64,000 bases of DNA from Planctomycetota bacterium (GTDB lineage: Bacteria; Planctomycetota; SZUA-567; JAKLDR01): NCBI GenBank assembly GCA_022703445.1, contig JAKLDR010000002.1:62001-126000 (forward strand). Direction: 5' to 3'. Position numbers and translations under genes: made by a program. The notes below the pieces were generated by a model. That model was not told the DNA's origin. It saw only the letters and a list, made by a program, of their open reading frames with translations, and did not search any database. This document shows positions 9,386-19,682 of this stretch, piece by piece (within the stretch, counting starts at the first letter, position 1; every line of letters begins with the position of its first letter).

Positions 9386-10681
9386 CTACTCTCTGGCGAT
9401 CTCCACCACCCGGCCCTCAAGCATGGCCGTGTCGGCCGCGAAGGCGATGAGGTGGCCGGTGAGCGAGTCCTCGATCCGCGTGGTGCTGATCGATGGCGGC
9501 TCGCCGCGGATCACCTTCACGAAGTCGGCGATCAGCCGCACGTCGCCGCCGCCGTGGCCGGCGCCGTCGCCGCCGACCGCCTCGTTGACGCTGATGACCT
9601 CCTCGGTGCAGTCGTCCGTCGTCGGTCGGAGGTCGGGGTGGCGCAGCCTGATGACCCCGTCCTCCATGTCGCCCTGGATCTCGCCTCTGGTGCCGATCAC
9701 GTGGATCTGGCGGGTGGGGCGGGCGGTGGCGCAGAACATGTCGTGGGTGGCGGTGGCGCCGTTGGCGAACTCCACCAGCACCGACTGGTGGTCGACCACG
9801 TCGTTGTCGCAGCGCCAGACGCAGCGGCCGTAGGGGCTCTCCCGGAGGTGTTCCAGGCGCATGGCGTCGGTGACCTCGCCGCGGCCCTGCAGCGGCTGGA
9901 AGACGTAGCCGCGCCAGCGGGACTTCTCCACGTAGAGCCGCCGGGCGGAGTAGGCGCACTCGCGCTCGATCCGGCAGTCGACCACGCAGCGCGTCCCCGA
10001 GCCGGCCGGGGCGTTCTCGGCGCGGAACTGCTTGAGGCTCCCGAAGCTCGAGACCCTCCTGGCGGGCACCCCGGACATCAGCCAGCCGACCACGTCCAGG
10101 TCGTGGCAGCACTTGGCCAGCAGCATGGGGCTGTTCTTGTCGCGGCGGTTCCAGCGGTCGCGCACGTAGCCGGTGGCCATGTGGTGGTAGCTGACCGCCT
10201 CGAGGGTGTTCATCGAGACGATCCCACCGATCCGGCCGTCGAGGATCAGCTGCTTGATCTTCGCGTAGAAGGGCGCGAAGCGCAGCACGTGGCCGACGAC
10301 CACCTTCCGGCCGTGCTGCTTCGCCGCGCCGATGATCCCGCGGACCTCGGCCTCGGTGTGGGCGATGGGCTTCTCGAGGAGCATGTGGTAGCCGGCGGCG
10401 AGCAGCGGCAGCGCCGACTTGTGGTGCAGCTGGTCGCGGGTGGCGTTGATCACCGCCTCGGCCACCGGCGCGCGCCGGGCCAGGTCCTCGTAGGACTCGA
10501 ACTGCATGTCCGCCGCGATGTCGTGCTTCTCGGAGATGATCCGGCGGTGGACGGGGTTGGGGTCGGCCACGGCCACGACCTTCATGCGCTCGGGGTGGTC
10601 GACGGCGTACTGGGTGTAGGCCTTGGAGCGCTGCCCTGCGCCCACCACCGCGACGGTCACGGGTCCGGAATGGCTGGCCAT
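9386..10681 (-). CDS. Gfo/Idh/MocA-family NAD(P)-dependent oxidoreductase
   Basis: A 431-residue protein. ATG 10681 is chosen because AGGAGGGG lies just upstream; an earlier in-frame ATG lacks such a site. The N-terminus is a Rossmann fold (VTVAVVGAGQRSKAY), followed by the family signature LLEKPIAHTEAEV near residue 115, where the Lys-Pro pair marks the active site region. The C-terminal alpha/beta domain contains HHMATGYVRDRWNRRDK and CCHDLDVVGW. Family members oxidise or reduce sugars, inositols and related polyols; the substrate cannot be read from sequence. It is transcribed towards the FG-GAP gene and away from the iron-sulfur flavoprotein gene. Confidence 0.92.
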   Translation of the reverse strand: MASHSGPVTVAVVGAGQRSKAYTQYAVDHPERMKVVAVADPNPVHRRIISEKHDIAADMQFESYEDLARRAPVAEAVINATRDQLHHKSALPLLAAGYHMLLEKPIAHTEAEVRGIIGAAKQHGRKVVVGHVLRFAPFYAKIKQLILDGRIGGIVSMNTLEAVSYHHMATGYVRDRWNRRDKNSPMLLAKCCHDLDVVGWLMSGVPARRVSSFGSLKQFRAENAPAGSGTRCVVDCRIERECAYSARRLYVEKSRWRGYVFQPLQGRGEVTDAMRLEHLRESPYGRCVWRCDNDVVDHQSVLVEFANGATATHDMFCATARPTRQIHVIGTRGEIQGDMEDGVIRLRHPDLRPTTDDCTEEVISVNEAVGGDGAGHGGGDVRLIADFVKVIRGEPPSISTTRIEDSLTGHLIAFAADTAMLEGRVVEIARE

Positions 10682-10748
10682 GGACGATTCCCCTCCTGTC
10701 GCGCTGGATCCGCCCGGGCCGGAGGGCGGGCAGGCCGGCGACAAACCT

Positions 10749-10777
10749 ATGTTACCGCCGCCCGCCCCGCGGCGCAA
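10749..10777 (-). promoter_or_regulatory. Probable sigma-70 promoter of the Gfo/Idh/MocA gene
   Basis: On the minus strand TTGCGC (10777-10772) and TAACAT (10754-10749) are 17 bp apart, ending 67 bp upstream of ATG 10681. Confidence 0.5.
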
Positions 10778-10789
10778 TTGGGCAAGTGG

Positions 10790-10898
10790 TTGAATCATCC
10801 CCATCATCCGAAGAGCGGCTGTGCGGAAAGGGCCCGGCCCACCCCGTGCGCCGGACCATCCCCGTGCAGCAACCCTTCAGAAAGTGGGGATGATTCAA
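10790..10898. mobile_element. 109-bp MITE-like element with perfect 14-bp terminal inverted repeats
   Basis: The termini TTGAATCATCCCCA (10790-10803) and its exact complement (10885-10898) bound 81 bp with no coding content. The arms extend imperfectly inward (GAAGAGCGGCTG against GAAGGGTTGCTG). A related, larger element lies at 59650-60020, whose left end matches the reverse complement of this one. No target-site duplication is obvious. It forms much of the 308-bp non-coding stretch between two divergent genes; the rest holds their promoters. Confidence 0.65.
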
Positions 10899-10910
10899 GC
10901 CGAGTCCTCG

Positions 10911-10938
10911 TTGACTTCCTCTCTCGCCGCGGTAGGCT
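10911..10938 (+). promoter_or_regulatory. Probable sigma-70 promoter of the iron-sulfur flavoprotein gene
   Basis: TTGACT (10911-10916), 16 bp spacer, TAGGCT (10933-10938), 51 bp before ATG 10990. The box begins 12 bp outside the MITE-like element. Confidence 0.55.
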
Positions 10939-10989
10939 TGGCTGGCGCCGGCCCCGGCGCCGGAGGATGATGAAGGGAGGAGCCCCGCC

Positions 10990-11562
10990 ATGAAAGTCGT
11001 CGCCTTCAACGGCAGCCCCCGTCCGGAGGGCAACACCTTCCGGCTGATCCGCAAGGTCTGCGAGGCCCTCGAGAAGGAGGGCGTGGCCACCGAGGTCGTC
11101 CAGGTCGGGGGCCAGGCCGTCCGCGGCTGCACCTCCTGCTATCGCTGCGGGCAGAACAAGGACGGCCGCTGCGTCCAGACCGGTGACCCCGTCAACGACT
11201 GCATCGCCAAGATGCGCTCGGCCGACGGCATCATCCTGGGCTCGCCGACCTACTTCTCGGACATAACGCCGGAGATGAAGGCCCTGATCGACCGCGCCGG
11301 GTTCGTCTGCCGCGCCAACGGCGGGCTGCTCCGGCGCAAGGTCGGGGCGGGGGTGGTGGCCGTCCGGCGCGGCGGGGAGATCCACGCCTACGACTCCCTC
11401 AACCACTTCTTCCTGATCAGCGAGATGATCGTGCCGGGCTCGATCTACTGGAACATGGGCTTCGGCCGCAACCCCGGCGAGGTGGAGTCCGACGAGGAGG
11501 GCATGCGCACCATGACCGTCCTCGGCGAGAACATGGGCTGGCTGCTGGGGAAGCTGGGCTGA
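10990..11562 (+). CDS. Iron-sulfur flavoprotein (NADPH-dependent FMN reductase fold)
   Basis: A 190-residue protein with GGAGG before ATG 10990. It opens with the flavodoxin-like phosphate loop [11 protein letters not shown], which binds FMN phosphate. Cys47, Cys50, Cys53 and Cys61 form CX2CX2CX7C, the compact motif that holds a 4Fe-4S cluster in archaeal and bacterial iron-sulfur flavoproteins. [21 protein letters not shown] is the usual family block around residues 80-100. Members move electrons between donors such as ferredoxin and acceptors including oxygen or quinones, often in anaerobes. It is a single-gene unit with its own promoter, closed by a palindrome shared with the convergent gene. 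Confidence 0.9.
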   Translation: MKVVAFNGSPRPEGNTFRLIRKVCEALEKEGVATEVVQVGGQAVRGCTSCYRCGQNKDGRCVQTGDPVNDCIAKMRSADGIILGSPTYFSDITPEMKALIDRAGFVCRANGGLLRRKVGAGVVAVRRGGEIHAYDSLNHFFLISEMIVPGSIYWNMGFGRNPGEVESDEEGMRTMTVLGENMGWLLGKLG

Positions 11563-11588
11563 GTGCTCCAATTCTGAATTGGAGCACT
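11562..11588. terminator. Palindrome between convergent genes, likely bidirectional terminator
   Basis: A 27-base palindrome, AGTGCTCCAATTC and its exact complement around one central base, starts on the last base of the flavoprotein stop codon and ends 5 bp before the stop of the convergent gene. There is no run of T on either side, so intrinsic termination would be atypical. Confidence 0.55.
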
Positions 11589-11593
11589 AAGCC

Positions 11594-12193
11594 TCAGCCC
11601 TCGGCCTCGAGGTTCTTGGCGAAGAGGGCCGAGAAGCGCTTCACCCAGGTGCCCAGGAACCACAGGAAGAGCGCCGGAACGATCAGGCTGGCCACCACCG
11701 CGGCCAGGCCGGCTCCGCACATGATCGTCCTGGCCCCGCCGAGATCTGAGGCCATGCCCAGGATGGCCATGCTGCCGATGGCCGCGTAGAGGACGGCCAT
11801 GGCCATGAGCACGATGGCCGCGATCCGGGCCATCAGGCAGGCGCCGCCGGCCGAGCCGAGCATCTGTGTGACATCGTCCTCGGCCCGGGAGCTCTTCTTC
11901 TTCCTGGCCGCGGGGATGATGTCCGACGGCGGCAGGATGACCGGCTTGTCGATGACGTCCTCGACGGCCACGCCCTTCTCGGCCAACTTGGTCAGGGCCT
12001 TGACCTTGGCGGCGTCGATCTTGGCCTGGGAGACCGCCGTGCGCTTCTCCTCGGCGGCCTTGCGGCGCTTCTCCTCGACCAGCTTCTTGGCCGCCTCGTA
12101 GCACGGCGGACAGACCGGCTTGCCGCCGGCCTGCTTGGCCGCCTCGGACACGATCTTCCTGCCGCAACCGTCGCAAGTCACCAGACCGGCCAT
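11594..12193 (-). CDS. Zinc-ribbon protein with coiled coil and two transmembrane helices
   Basis: A 199-residue protein of unknown function. ATG 12193 gives MAGLVTCDGCGRK and has AGGGA at a reasonable distance; ATG 12199 is also possible. The N-terminus has CDGC (near 7-10) and CPPC (near 27-30), a CxxC pair as in zinc ribbons. A charged, Lys/Ala/Glu-rich helix (about 35-80) looks like a coiled coil. Two hydrophobic helices follow (about 120-145 and 155-185). The ribbon and coil would face the cytoplasm. It is convergent with the flavoprotein and divergent from the next gene. Confidence 0.7.
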   Translation of the reverse strand: MAGLVTCDGCGRKIVSEAAKQAGGKPVCPPCYEAAKKLVEEKRRKAAEEKRTAVSQAKIDAAKVKALTKLAEKGVAVEDVIDKPVILPPSDIIPAARKKKSSRAEDDVTQMLGSAGGACLMARIAAIVLMAMAVLYAAIGSMAILGMASDLGGARTIMCGAGLAAVVASLIVPALFLWFLGTWVKRFSALFAKNLEAEG

Positions 12194-12250
12194 CGTCATC
12201 CCTTTCGTGTTCGCATGGGTTCCGCAACTGCCCAAAGCGCCGCGGAAACT

Positions 12251-12278
12251 ATCTTACCTCTACACCGCCGACCGGCAA
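12251..12278 (-). promoter_or_regulatory. Possible promoter of the zinc-ribbon gene
   Basis: Minus-strand TTGCCG (12278-12273), 16 bp spacer, TAAGAT (12256-12251). The spacing matches other promoters here, but the -35 box is weak. Confidence 0.35.
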
Positions 12279-12393
12279 GCGGCGGAAGAGATTTCGCCCG
12301 AGCCCTGCCGCCCGTCTGAAATTCCGGGGCGGTCCGGAATTCCGGAACCTTCCCCCTCTCCGCGGACTCAAGCTCCGTCGGAGGGGGCGGGAG

Positions 12394-13167
12394 ATGACCG
12401 TGGAGATGCCGGCTCGAGCCCGGGCGCTCATGCTCTTGTCGCTGGCCGTGTTCCTCCTGCCATGCCAGGGGTGCGTGTTCACCTGGCTGGCCTGCACGGC
12501 GGGGTGCCGTGTCGAGGGGCCGGCCGCGACCAAGGACGGACATGCCGCCATCCTGGAGGCCTACGTGAGCCGCGACGGCGCCCGATTGGCCCTGCGCTAT
12601 CGGACCCTCGTGCTGGACCGCTATCCGGGGTGCCCGTTCCTGGCCATGGGACACCCGGGCCCTGACGGGTTCCCGGGCGACCCGGAGGAGGCCTGGGCGC
12701 ATGTGGACACGGACGCCATACGGCGGATCGGGCCGCCCCGCCCGGCCGCCAGGGCGCCTGGGGAGGCCCTGCCGCCGGGCGGGGAGATCGCCGGAGTGCT
12801 GCCGGCCGACTGCGTATCGAGACGTTGCCGCTGGCGGCTGGAGGGGATGCTGCGCATGAGGATGGCCGGTGGCGGGTCCGACTACGGGAGTTCGATCCGG
12901 TCGGGCCCGAGCCTGCGGATATCCACGGTCCCCAGGCGCTCCTGGAATCACGGGCATGCCGCCGATCTGGTCAGCGCCGGCGTGCGGGTCCGCTGGAACA
13001 GGGCCGGAGTCGACTCCGGCGAAGACGAAGAGGTGGTCTTCGACCTGCCGTCGCGGGAGTATCGCGAGCCGGCCGGCTATGCGGCCCTGCTCCTGCTGCC
13101 GGTGAGCGTCCCCGTCGACGCAGTCTGCTGGATCCCGACGCTGGTGGTGTTCGCCGCCGTCAGGTAG
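12394..13167 (+). CDS. Putative exported protein with Cys-rich N-terminus, unknown function
   Basis: A 257-residue protein after a strong GGAGGG. The N-terminus (RARALMLLSLAVFLLPCQGC) is a signal sequence; the Cys in CQGC could be lipidated but the lipobox is poor. C-terminal residues include a hydrophobic stretch ending VPVDAVCWIPTLVV, which resembles the end of YceK/YidQ-type small lipoproteins; this is only a resemblance. The middle is Arg/Gly/Pro-rich with no motif I can name. Confidence 0.6.
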   Translation: MTVEMPARARALMLLSLAVFLLPCQGCVFTWLACTAGCRVEGPAATKDGHAAILEAYVSRDGARLALRYRTLVLDRYPGCPFLAMGHPGPDGFPGDPEEAWAHVDTDAIRRIGPPRPAARAPGEALPPGGEIAGVLPADCVSRRCRWRLEGMLRMRMAGGGSDYGSSIRSGPSLRISTVPRRSWNHGHAADLVSAGVRVRWNRAGVDSGEDEEVVFDLPSREYREPAGYAALLLLPVSVPVDAVCWIPTLVVFAAVR

Positions 13168-13198
13168 CCCGGGGCCGGCTCCGCGCCTGCCGCTGCGG

Positions 13199-13819
13199 CT
13201 ACGGCTTCGGCTTCTCCGCGTCCTTGGCGGCCTCTTTGTCCTTGGCGCGCCTGGCCTCGATCGCCTTGCGGGCCTCTTCGCGGAGCACCTTCTCGGCCTC
13301 GGCGCGCTCCTCGGGCGTGGCCTCCCGGCCGCGCTCCTTGGCGAAGATGGCCAGGATCTGGGGCAGCGTCTGGCGGACGATGGCCTCGATGGCCAGCTTG
13401 TCGGGGTCGGTGGCGTCGAGCGCCGGCTCGGCCCAGCGCTTCCAGAGCTCCGGGTGCTTCTTCTGGAACTCCGCCCGGTTAGGGGCCGAGGACAGCTCGG
13501 CGGCGCCGCCGGTCTTCTGCACGGCCACGGTGAACTCGCGCGTGGTCTCGCGGACCGTCACGGTGAGCTCCGCGGTCTCGAGGATGACCTCCCGCTCGCC
13601 GGGCTCGGTGGGCCGGAGCACCTTGACCCGCACCCGGTTGACGGGCGCCCCGCCGGCGGTGGACGGATCGGTCGGGCCGGGCGTCCCGGCCCCCGGCGGC
13701 TCGGCCGGCCTGATCGGGTTGGCGCCGGGCTCTCCGGCGCAGGCGCCGCCGGCCGGAGGCGGGCACAGCCCTCCGCAGGCCAGCAGGCAGGAGACGGTGA
13801 GCAGGGCGCGGTTGATCAT
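13199..13819 (-). CDS. Putative secreted protein of unknown function
   Basis: A 206-residue protein starting at ATG 13819 behind GGAGGG; longer readings upstream in this frame are an antisense shadow of the STAND gene. It has a signal peptide (INRALLTVSCLLACGG, possible lipidated Cys), a Pro/Gly-rich linker (20-55), a beta-rich stretch VRVKVLRPTEPGEREV with repeated TVTVRETTREF, and a highly charged helical tail (KERGREATPEERAEAEK to KDAEKPKP) likely to form a coiled coil. A TACAAT box lies on the minus strand at 13846-13841. No family recognised. Confidence 0.65.
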   Translation of the reverse strand: MINRALLTVSCLLACGGLCPPPAGGACAGEPGANPIRPAEPPGAGTPGPTDPSTAGGAPVNRVRVKVLRPTEPGEREVILETAELTVTVRETTREFTVAVQKTGGAAELSSAPNRAEFQKKHPELWKRWAEPALDATDPDKLAIEAIVRQTLPQILAIFAKERGREATPEERAEAEKVLREEARKAIEARRAKDKEAAKDAEKPKP

Positions 13820-13875
13820 CGCTGGGACCCTCCGGTCGACATTGTACACGTCCTGGACGCGCGGGAAGGGCCGTT

Positions 13876-13925
13876 GGCCCACGGAAATCCCGGATTGCCG
13901 GCTTCCGATCGGCGATTGCAGAAGT
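13876..13925. repeat. Dispersed 50-bp repeat, intact copy
   Basis: GGCCCACGGAAATCCCGGAT, then ATTGCCGG, then GATCGGCGATTGCAGAAGT. The same left and right halves recur at 16743-16774 and 16851-16870, where they are separated by another sequence. It lies in the divergent gap between two genes, overlapping no coding region. Confidence 0.6.
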
Positions 13926-13949
13926 GCGGAGCTCCCGCCGGTTTCGCTC

Positions 13950-13977
13950 TTGCGGCCCGCCGGCCCGGCCCTACCAT
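13950..13977 (+). promoter_or_regulatory. Probable promoter of the STAND gene
   Basis: TTGCGG (13950-13955), 16 bp spacer, TACCAT (13972-13977), 35 bp before GTG 14013. Confidence 0.45.
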
Positions 13978-14012
13978 GTGCGGCGGAGTCCGACCGCTTC
14001 GGGAGCCTGCCG

Positions 14013-16676
<2,664 letters not shown>

Positions 16677-16742
16677 CGGCGGTCGCCGGGCCCGGGACTT
16701 CTCAGATCGGCGATCTGCAATCGGATATCGTCAATTGCTGTA

Positions 16743-16870
16743 GGCCCACGGGAATTCCAGATTGCCGATTGCCCGTCGACGTAGCTCATGGCCGTGAGTC
16801 CTTCGTCGTTGCCCAGGACCCTGAGCCTGCCGAAGGGCCTGTCGAACGGCAGATCAGCGATTGCAGAAGT
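16743..16870. repeat. Copy of the 50-bp repeat interrupted by a second repeat
   Basis: Left half (16743-16774, GGCCCACGGGAATTCC) and right half (16851-16870, AGATCAGCGATTGCAGAAGT) match the intact copy at 13876-13925. Between them lie about 76 bp that include CCCTGAGCCTGCCGAAGGG (16819-16837), core of the family found inside the DUF4091 gene. The 230-bp gap 16677-16906 holds nothing else recognisable. Confidence 0.6.
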
Positions 16871-16906
16871 ATGGGGCGGCCGCCGCCGGCCCCGCCCGGC
16901 GTGGCC

Positions 16907-19534
16907 TCACAGGCTGCACACCGCCCGCACCTCCTCCATGGTGGTGTGGCCGGCCAGGAACTTCTCGATGCCGTCCTGCCGGAGCGTGCGCATGCCCCGC
17001 CCGATGGCCGCCGTGCGGATCTCCGCGGCGCTGCAGCGCCGGGCGATGAGCGACTTGATCTCCTCCGTGGCGCTGAGCAGTTCGTGCACGGCCATGCGCC
17101 CGCGGAAGCCGGAGCGGCTGCAGTGCGCGCATCCGGAGCGGCGCTGGGCGTGGATCACGTGCTCGGGGCGCCACTCCAGGCCGCCGGAGGCGGCCAGGTC
17201 GCCGTACTCCTGGCGCAGCTCGGCCAGCCGGTCGACGCCGATGGCCTGGGGCACCCGGCACTCGGGGCACAGCCGCCGGACCAGGCGCTGGGCCATCACG
17301 CCCAGCAGGGCGTCGGCGAAGGAGTAGGGGTCGATGCCCATCTCCAGCAGCCGGGCCACGGTCTCGGCGGAGCTGTTGGTGTGCAGCGTGGAGAACACCA
17401 GGTGCCCGGTGAGGCTGGCCTCGATGGCGATGGCCGCGGTCTCGCGGTCGCGCATCTCGCCGATCATGATGACGTCCGGGTCCGAACGCAGGAAGGAGCG
17501 CAGCGCCGAGGCGAAGGTCACGCCCGCCCGGGGGTTGATCTGCACCTGGCGGAGCCCGGGCTGGGTGATCTCCACCGGGTCCTCGATGGTCAGGATCTTG
17601 ATGCTCTGGTCGTTGATGTGCCCCAGGGCGCTGTGCAGCGTGGTGGTCTTGCCGGAGCCGGTCGGGCCCACGCAGAGCACTATGCCGTGGGGCTGGACGA
17701 TCATCTCGCGGAAGCCGGCCAGGTTGTGCTCGGACAGGGCCAGGTCGTCTAGCTGCCGGGCCTGGGCCGCCGAGAGCAGCCGCAGGACGGCGTCCTCCAT
17801 GCCCCCGGCCGTCGGGCAGGTCTCGACGCGGATCTCGACGTCCAGCCCGCCCCAGCGCCGGAAGCGGATCTTGCCGGACTGCGGCTTGCGCCGCTCGGCG
17901 ATGTCCAGGTCGGCCATGATCTTCAGGCGCGAGAGGATCGAGCGCCGGTACTGGCGCGGCAGGGTCATGGCCAGGCGCATGACCCCGTCGATCCGGTAGC
18001 GGATCTGGACCTCGCTGCGGGCCACCGGCTCGATGTGGATGTCGGAGGCGCCCTTGACGTGCGCGTCCTCGACGATCTGCCCGACGATCCGGGCCAGGGT
18101 GCTCTCGTCGTCCCCGCCGAGCGGTAGGTCGCTGTCGTCGTCGGCCCCGCCCCCGTCCATGAGCATCGGCCCGGTGCTGGCGGCGGCCAGGCCCTCGGCG
18201 GCGGCGGCCACCGCGGCGGCCGCCGCCGGAGCCGCGGTCTCGGGCTGGTCGGCCAGCCGCCGGAACCGCGAGGCGCCCCGCGACAGGCAGATCCGGCTCC
18301 AGGCCTCGCTGTTGCCGGACAGGTACTCGGTGATGCGGCAGGTCATCAGGTGCTCGCCGCTGTACTCGGCCTCGCGGATGCCCAGGACCTGGCAGTGCAG
18401 GCGCAGGGGGCCGAAGACCTCCGGGACCTCCACCAGCACCTCGGCGTCCAGCTGGGCCCCGGACAGCTTCTCCGCGGGGAAATCCGCGGGCAGCGGCCCG
18501 GCTATGGTCATGCCGGTCCCGGAGACCTCCCGGGTGAGGCCCACGCTGGCCCGGGCCGGGCGGGCGGCGCCGCGCTGGCGCTCGAAGATCCGGTACTCGA
18601 CCCGCAGCTGCACCGGGAAGCGCAGGGTCGAGCCGCGGGGGGACTCCAGGTGGTAGACCTGCTTGAGCCAGGCGCACAGGTCGCTCTCCGGGGCGATGCC
18701 CACCCGGATGCGGCGGCCCACGCCGGCCTTGAGGTCCTCGAAGACCGAGAGCATCGGCGGGGTGCTCATGGCCACCAGGATCGCCCCGCCCTCGCTGCCC
18801 ATCGGCACGCAGCGGTACTTGATGAAGATGTCCCGGGGCAGCGAGGCCACCAGCTTCAGATCCGGCTCGGCGGTCTTGATGTCCAGGAAGGGCAGGCGGG
18901 ACTGCTCGGCCAGGCCCTTGGCCACGGCCCGGTCGTCGACCAGCCCGTGCTCGACCAGTTCCTGGCCGATCAGGCGCTGGCCGCTGTAGCCGTGGGCCAG
19001 GAAGTCCTCGAGCTTGACTGGATCGAGCAGCTTCTGGTTGACGAGGATCTCGCCGAGGAACAGCCGGCGCCGGCGGGAGGCGCCTCCGGGCGCGGCCTCG
19101 CCGGAGCCTCCGGCGCGTTCCTGGCCGCCCCCGGACTGCCAGGTGCGCAGCCTGGTCACGGCCATGTGCAGGAGGATCTTCTTGAGGCTCTCCCGCACGC
19201 CGGGCTCCAGGCCGGTGAACTCCACCCCCGCGGTGACCGTGCCCTCGGTGGCGTTGGTCCGGACGTGCCGGATCACCCCCAGAAGCTCGAAGGCCGGCTG
19301 CCCCTCGTCGACCCGCAGGGCGAAGCCCAGGGCGTCCCCGGAGCGAAGCGGAAACGCCTCGGTGACCGGCCAGGCGAACAGCAGGCGGACGCCGCCCTCG
19401 CTGACGTCGGCCACGGTGGCGCTGTCCGGCAGGATGCCGGTGCGCTCGCCGCGGAAGGCGCTGGCCCGTCCGCTGCGGGCGGCCATCCGGGCGCTCTGGC
19501 GGCTCTCGGAAGTCGAGGAAGTCCTCTCGGGCAT
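16907..19534 (-). CDS. GspE/PilB-type secretion ATPase with two PilZ-like modules
   Basis: An 875-residue protein starting at ATG 19534 behind GGGGATGG. Order: PilZ-like beta domain (about 20-125: ATVADVSEGGVRLLF, later VTAGVEFTGL), Gly-rich linker, MshEN/T2SSE_N domain (about 155-300: LFLGEILVNQKLLD, LIGQELVEHGLVD), second PilZ-like domain (about 312-430, TREVSGTGMTIAGPLP), Ala-rich linker, and the secretion ATPase (about 490-870). The ATPase has Walker A GPTGSGKTTTL near 622-632, Walker B region DPDVIMIGEMRD, His box STLHTNSSAET and a zinc CxxC pair (LCPEC, CAHC). It would power a type II secretion or type IV pilus machine; MshEN and PilZ domains both can bind c-di-GMP. Usual family length is 500-600 residues. 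No other pilus gene is adjacent. Confidence 0.9.
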   Translation of the reverse strand: MPERTSSTSESRQSARMAARSGRASAFRGERTGILPDSATVADVSEGGVRLLFAWPVTEAFPLRSGDALGFALRVDEGQPAFELLGVIRHVRTNATEGTVTAGVEFTGLEPGVRESLKKILLHMAVTRLRTWQSGGGQERAGGSGEAAPGGASRRRRLFLGEILVNQKLLDPVKLEDFLAHGYSGQRLIGQELVEHGLVDDRAVAKGLAEQSRLPFLDIKTAEPDLKLVASLPRDIFIKYRCVPMGSEGGAILVAMSTPPMLSVFEDLKAGVGRRIRVGIAPESDLCAWLKQVYHLESPRGSTLRFPVQLRVEYRIFERQRGAARPARASVGLTREVSGTGMTIAGPLPADFPAEKLSGAQLDAEVLVEVPEVFGPLRLHCQVLGIREAEYSGEHLMTCRITEYLSGNSEAWSRICLSRGASRFRRLADQPETAAPAAAAAVAAAAEGLAAASTGPMLMDGGGADDDSDLPLGGDDESTLARIVGQIVEDAHVKGASDIHIEPVARSEVQIRYRIDGVMRLAMTLPRQYRRSILSRLKIMADLDIAERRKPQSGKIRFRRWGGLDVEIRVETCPTAGGMEDAVLRLLSAAQARQLDDLALSEHNLAGFREMIVQPHGIVLCVGPTGSGKTTTLHSALGHINDQSIKILTIEDPVEITQPGLRQVQINPRAGVTFASALRSFLRSDPDVIMIGEMRDRETAAIAIEASLTGHLVFSTLHTNSSAETVARLLEMGIDPYSFADALLGVMAQRLVRRLCPECRVPQAIGVDRLAELRQEYGDLAASGGLEWRPEHVIHAQRRSGCAHCSRSGFRGRMAVHELLSATEEIKSLIARRCSAAEIRTAAIGRGMRTLRQDGIEKFLAGHTTMEEVRAVCSL

Positions 19535-19598
19535 GATTCCATCCCCCGCCGCGCCCCGGGGACCCGGGGGCCGCCGGGGGTCCTCCCCGGCCGCCGGA

Positions 19599-19627
19599 AT
19601 CATAAGCCTGCCGTGCCGCGCCGTCAA
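19599..19627 (-). promoter_or_regulatory. Probable sigma-70 promoter of the GspE-like gene
   Basis: Minus-strand TTGACG (19627-19622), 17 bp spacer, TATGAT (19604-19599), 64 bp upstream of ATG 19534. It is back-to-back with the promoter of the next gene. Confidence 0.6.
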
Positions 19628-19645
19628 ACGGCGCCAGTCAGGGAC

Positions 19646-19673
19646 TTGCGCGACATGGGTGGCGGGCTATAAT
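19646..19673 (+). promoter_or_regulatory. Sigma-70 promoter giving a nearly leaderless mRNA
   Basis: TTGCGC (19646-19651), 16 bp spacer, perfect TATAAT (19668-19673). The start codon is at 19683, only 9 bp after the -10 box, so transcription should begin within a few bases of the ATG and no Shine-Dalgarno site fits. Confidence 0.65.
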
Positions 19674-19682
19674 CCCGCCCCC

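Noticed and set aside
8237-10993. Plus-strand open frame of about 918 codons
   Set aside because: Lies in other frames of the FG-GAP gene and antisense to the oxidoreductase, both with clear domain evidence.
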